NCBI RefSeq assembly: GCF_938028185.1
Contig: NZ_CALJAH010000022.1
Span: 1 to 16,479, forward strand
Origin: an uncultured Cardiobacterium sp.
Lineage (GTDB): Bacteria > Pseudomonadota > Gammaproteobacteria > Cardiobacteriales > Cardiobacteriaceae
DNA length: 16,479 nucleotides
Reading direction: 5' to 3'
This document shows positions 15,033 through 16,479 of this stretch, piece by piece; position 1 is the stretch's first letter; each line of letters begins with the position of its first letter. The position numbers were made by a program, and so were the translations under genes. The notes beneath the pieces were generated by a model. The model had not been told where the DNA came from and did not search any database. It saw nothing but the letters and a program-made list of their open reading frames with translations.

Positions 15033-15178
15033 GGTTGTCCGGGTTGCGGGGATGGCGGCAGGATAGCGGCATGGGCGGGTTTGTGCCAGGGGAGCGTGGG
15101 CGGGGCGCATTTTTTATGCTGCCCGCGGGTGCAAACGCGTATGCTTGCCCAGAGAACTTACAGCTTTGAGGAAATTCA
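15033..15178. other. Divergent intergenic region, lpxB and cytochrome b561
   Basis: The 146-nt gap should hold the promoters of both genes. I see an 8-bp palindrome CCCGCGGG (15122-15129) and two TATGCT-like boxes near 15115 and 15140, but no matching -35 elements that I would defend. Confidence 0.4.
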
Positions 15179-15685
15179 ATGATGCAACCTGACTCCCGCA
15201 ACCGCTACGGCACTATTAGCCGCTTTCTGCACTGGAGCATGGCGCTGGGGATTGCGCTGATGTTTCTGCTGGCGCTCGCCTGGCATATTGATGCGCGCTG
15301 GCGGGTACTGGTTCCCGCACACAAGGCGCTCGGCACGGTGCTGCTAATGTTGCTGCTGTTTCGCATCATTTGGGCGATTGCCAGCGAAACCCGTCCGGCC
15401 GCTGGCAATCGTGCGGTGCGATGCGGTCATTTCGCGCTGTATGTGCTGATGCTCACCGTGCCAGGCATTGCGCTGCTGCGCGATGCAGCCCGCGGGCGCG
15501 ACGGTAACGCGGAGAATGCGCTGACGCATTTTGGCGATCTTTGGCATGGGCGTAGCGCGTGGTTTTTGCTGGCGCTTGTCGTCGGGCATATTGCGATGAC
15601 GGTGATTCATCAGCGGCGCGGCGAGAAGGTTTTGCAGCGTATGGCGGGGCGGCAACCGCCTGCAGGCGGGGATGACAAGGGGTGA
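15179..15685 (+). CDS. Cytochrome b561 family protein
   Basis: This 168-residue protein is a four-helix membrane diheme cytochrome of the bacterial b561 (CybB-like) family, which moves electrons between quinol and other partners and can act in superoxide protection. It begins RYGTISRFLHWSMALGI, the first helix with His18, then has helix two with His48 (PAHKALGTVLLMLLLFRI), helix three after His84 (HFALYVLMLTVPGIALL) and helix four with His137 (WFLLALVVGHIAMTVIH). These histidines are the expected heme ligands. ATG at 15179 follows GAGG at 7 nt; an adjacent ATG at 15182 is 10 nt from it. It is transcribed alone, away from lpxB, and a weak terminator hairpin follows its stop. Confidence 0.9.
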   Translation: MMQPDSRNRYGTISRFLHWSMALGIALMFLLALAWHIDARWRVLVPAHKALGTVLLMLLLFRIIWAIASETRPAAGNRAVRCGHFALYVLMLTVPGIALLRDAARGRDGNAENALTHFGDLWHGRSAWFLLALVVGHIAMTVIHQRRGEKVLQRMAGRQPPAGGDDKG

Positions 15686-15690
15686 GAAAA

Positions 15691-15710
15691 GACCGCTGCG
15701 GCGGTTCTTT
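15691..15710 (+). terminator. Possible terminator after the cytochrome gene
   Basis: GACCGC (15691-15696), the loop TGCG and GCGGTT (15701-15706) pair as a 6-bp stem with one G-T pair. A-rich sequence lies before it and CTTTCATCTC after it. This is a modest intrinsic terminator candidate 6 nt after the stop codon. Confidence 0.5.
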
Positions 15711-15788
15711 CATCTCAATCCCTGAAAAAATGGGAAACAGCCTGTTGTTTGGCTCGTGGTTGCGGGCGGTTACGCTCGTTCCTCGCTA

Positions 15789-15921
15789 CGGGCTGTTTAC
15801 AAGCAGTCGCTGACGCGGATGGTTTGCTGCCCCCGCCCCTCCCCCACGGGGGAGGGAGCAGTTTGGTGGATGACCGCAGAGCAAAGCCCGCAACGGGGCA
15901 GGGTTGAAATGTAAACAGCCC
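15789..15921. mobile_element. MITE-like element A with GGGCTGTTTACA ends
   Basis: The ends GGGCTGTTTACA (15790-15801) and TGTAAACAGCCC (15910-15921) are perfect 12-bp inverted repeats. The 3 bases CTA lie at both outer flanks (15786-15788 and 15922-15924). Inside is the hairpin CCCTCCCCC/GGGGGAGGG (15837-15856). There is no coding capacity. The left and central parts match the insertion in comEC. A third end-like motif, AAACAGCC, is at 15735-15742. Confidence 0.7.
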
Positions 15922-15925
15922 CTAG

Positions 15926-16133
15926 AGGCTGTTTGCAATTTGAAAAATCCCCCTCCCCTGCAGGGCGAAGCCCGCAGCGGGGGAGGGTTGGGGAGGGGGT
16001 GAGCGATATTATTGATGAGCCGAAATTCCAATTTTTCAATTGTTTGCTGCTCTCACCCCAGCCCCTCTCCCAGAGAGACTGGAACAGCTCGCGCAGCGAA
16101 AGAGGGGCTTACCCGCCGAATTGTAAACAGCCC
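15926..16133. mobile_element. MITE-like element B flanked by CTAG
   Basis: The left end AGGCTGTTTGCAATT (15926-15940) and right end AATTGTAAACAGCCC (16119-16133) match as inverted repeats with 2 mismatches over 15. CTAG lies immediately outside both (15922-15925, 16134-16137), as a target duplication would. The 208-bp body holds two stems: CCCTCCCC with GGGGGAGGG around 15951-15987, and GCCCCTCT/AGAGGGGC (16061-16068/16101-16108). It abuts element A and has no coding capacity. Confidence 0.7.
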
Positions 16134-16137
16134 CTAG

Positions 16138-16479
16138 TACGAAGTCCGTCACCGCCCGAACGATAGCAATTGCGCCACTGCCAGCATCGTCTGCGGACGT
16201 CCGCCAAACAATCGCTCCTGCAGGGGTTAGGGCAGCAAATAACCCGCGCAGCAATCACAAAAAACATCAAAAAAACACACCAAACCATTGCGGTATCGTG
16301 AAAATAGCGTAACAAGTCATCGCCCTACATATTCGGGAAGGTCGGATAAAATCATTACAATACAAAGTATTGCCTAAAGTTATCGCACGCCCTGCGTGCA
16401 GTCGTATTTCTTAACCTTTCGCATTTGGTCTTGCCCGCGTCCCCAAAAATAGCTATCTTCGTTATCGGACAAACCAATC
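16138..16479. other. A+T-rich stretch without a supported gene
   Basis: No convincing gene is seen. ORFs of 68-77 residues cover parts of 15.8-16.3 kb, but they read through the repeats and lack family resemblance. By my count 16261-16320 has 21 G+C in 60, far below the genes to the left. The stretch may lead into a gene beyond the window. Confidence 0.5.
16358..16372. promoter_or_regulatory. Perfect dyad CAATAC-AAA-GTATTG
   Basis: A perfect 6-bp inverted repeat with a 3-nt spacer lies in A+T-rich non-coding DNA, partly overlapping a TACAAT box at 16356-16361. A second small stem, GCACGC-CCT-GCGTGC, is at 16385-16399. An operator is possible but no promoter could be firmly placed. Confidence 0.3.

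Noticed and set aside
15033..15110. 26-residue N-terminal extension of LpxB
   Set aside because: The LpxB family begins close to the LLAGETSGD motif, and the ATG at 15032 gives the usual length.
16036..16315. Two overlapping minus-strand ORFs of 68 and 72 codons near the right end
   Set aside because: They run through the end of element B and into A+T-rich DNA, with Cys/Arg-rich products lacking family resemblance and no ribosome site.
1..16479. Uptake signal sequences (AAGTGCGGT or GCCGTCTGAA types)
   Set aside because: I saw no full copy of either 9-10-mer while reading; a repeated word could still exist that I did not recognise.
1..16479. CRISPR array, tRNA or rRNA genes
   Set aside because: No regularly spaced repeats, no cloverleaf-like sequence and no rRNA signature were found; the direct repeats seen are within Sel1 coding sequence.

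Overview
The window looks like chromosomal DNA of a G+C-rich Gram-negative gammaproteobacterium. LpxB shows an outer membrane with lipid A, and RluE, TrpC/TrpD, LpxB and RnhB all have gammaproteobacterial-style sequences. The housekeeping genes, the abundance of Sel1 proteins, a ComEC protein and many short G+C-rich dispersed hairpins would suit a Cardiobacterium-like organism. That placement is inference from memory and is low confidence.

Layout: 1-227 is non-coding with hairpin repeats. From 8963 down to 228 the minus strand carries one long run of genes: a large cytoplasmic Sel1-repeat protein, rluE, trpD, trpC, then after a possible terminator a secreted DUF3108 protein, a CgeB-like glycosyltransferase, a polytopic membrane protein, a small secreted Sel1 protein and a lysine-2,3-aminomutase-like radical SAM enzyme. 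Gaps are mostly 2-31 nt or overlaps, so two transcription units are likely (8963-5080 and 5005-228). comEC runs the other way (9150-11162). A second minus-strand unit goes from lpxB (15032) through a CPBP membrane protease and rnhB to a phosphoribosyltransferase-like gene (11434). A cytochrome b561 gene diverges from lpxB. The last 790 bases have no supported gene and hold two MITE-like elements followed by A+T-rich DNA.

Most interesting are the short mobile repeats. (1) A 154-bp element at 11236-11389, between convergent genes, has the architecture and some inner sequence of the Neisseria Correia (CREE/NEMIS) elements but a different terminal inverted repeat. (2) Two adjacent elements at 15789-15921 and 16133 share GGCTGTTT-type ends and CTAG-like flanks. 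(3) A relative of the first of these lies inside comEC, in frame, and adds about 60 residues exactly between the channel domain and a C-terminal metallo-beta-lactamase-like domain that has itself lost its metal-binding motif.

There is no CRISPR array, rRNA, tRNA or full-length transposase gene that I can see, and no convincing new multi-gene defence system. The least characterised genes are the glycosyltransferase/membrane pair (1781-4290), the phosphoribosyltransferase fusion (11434-12459) and the two Sel1 proteins.
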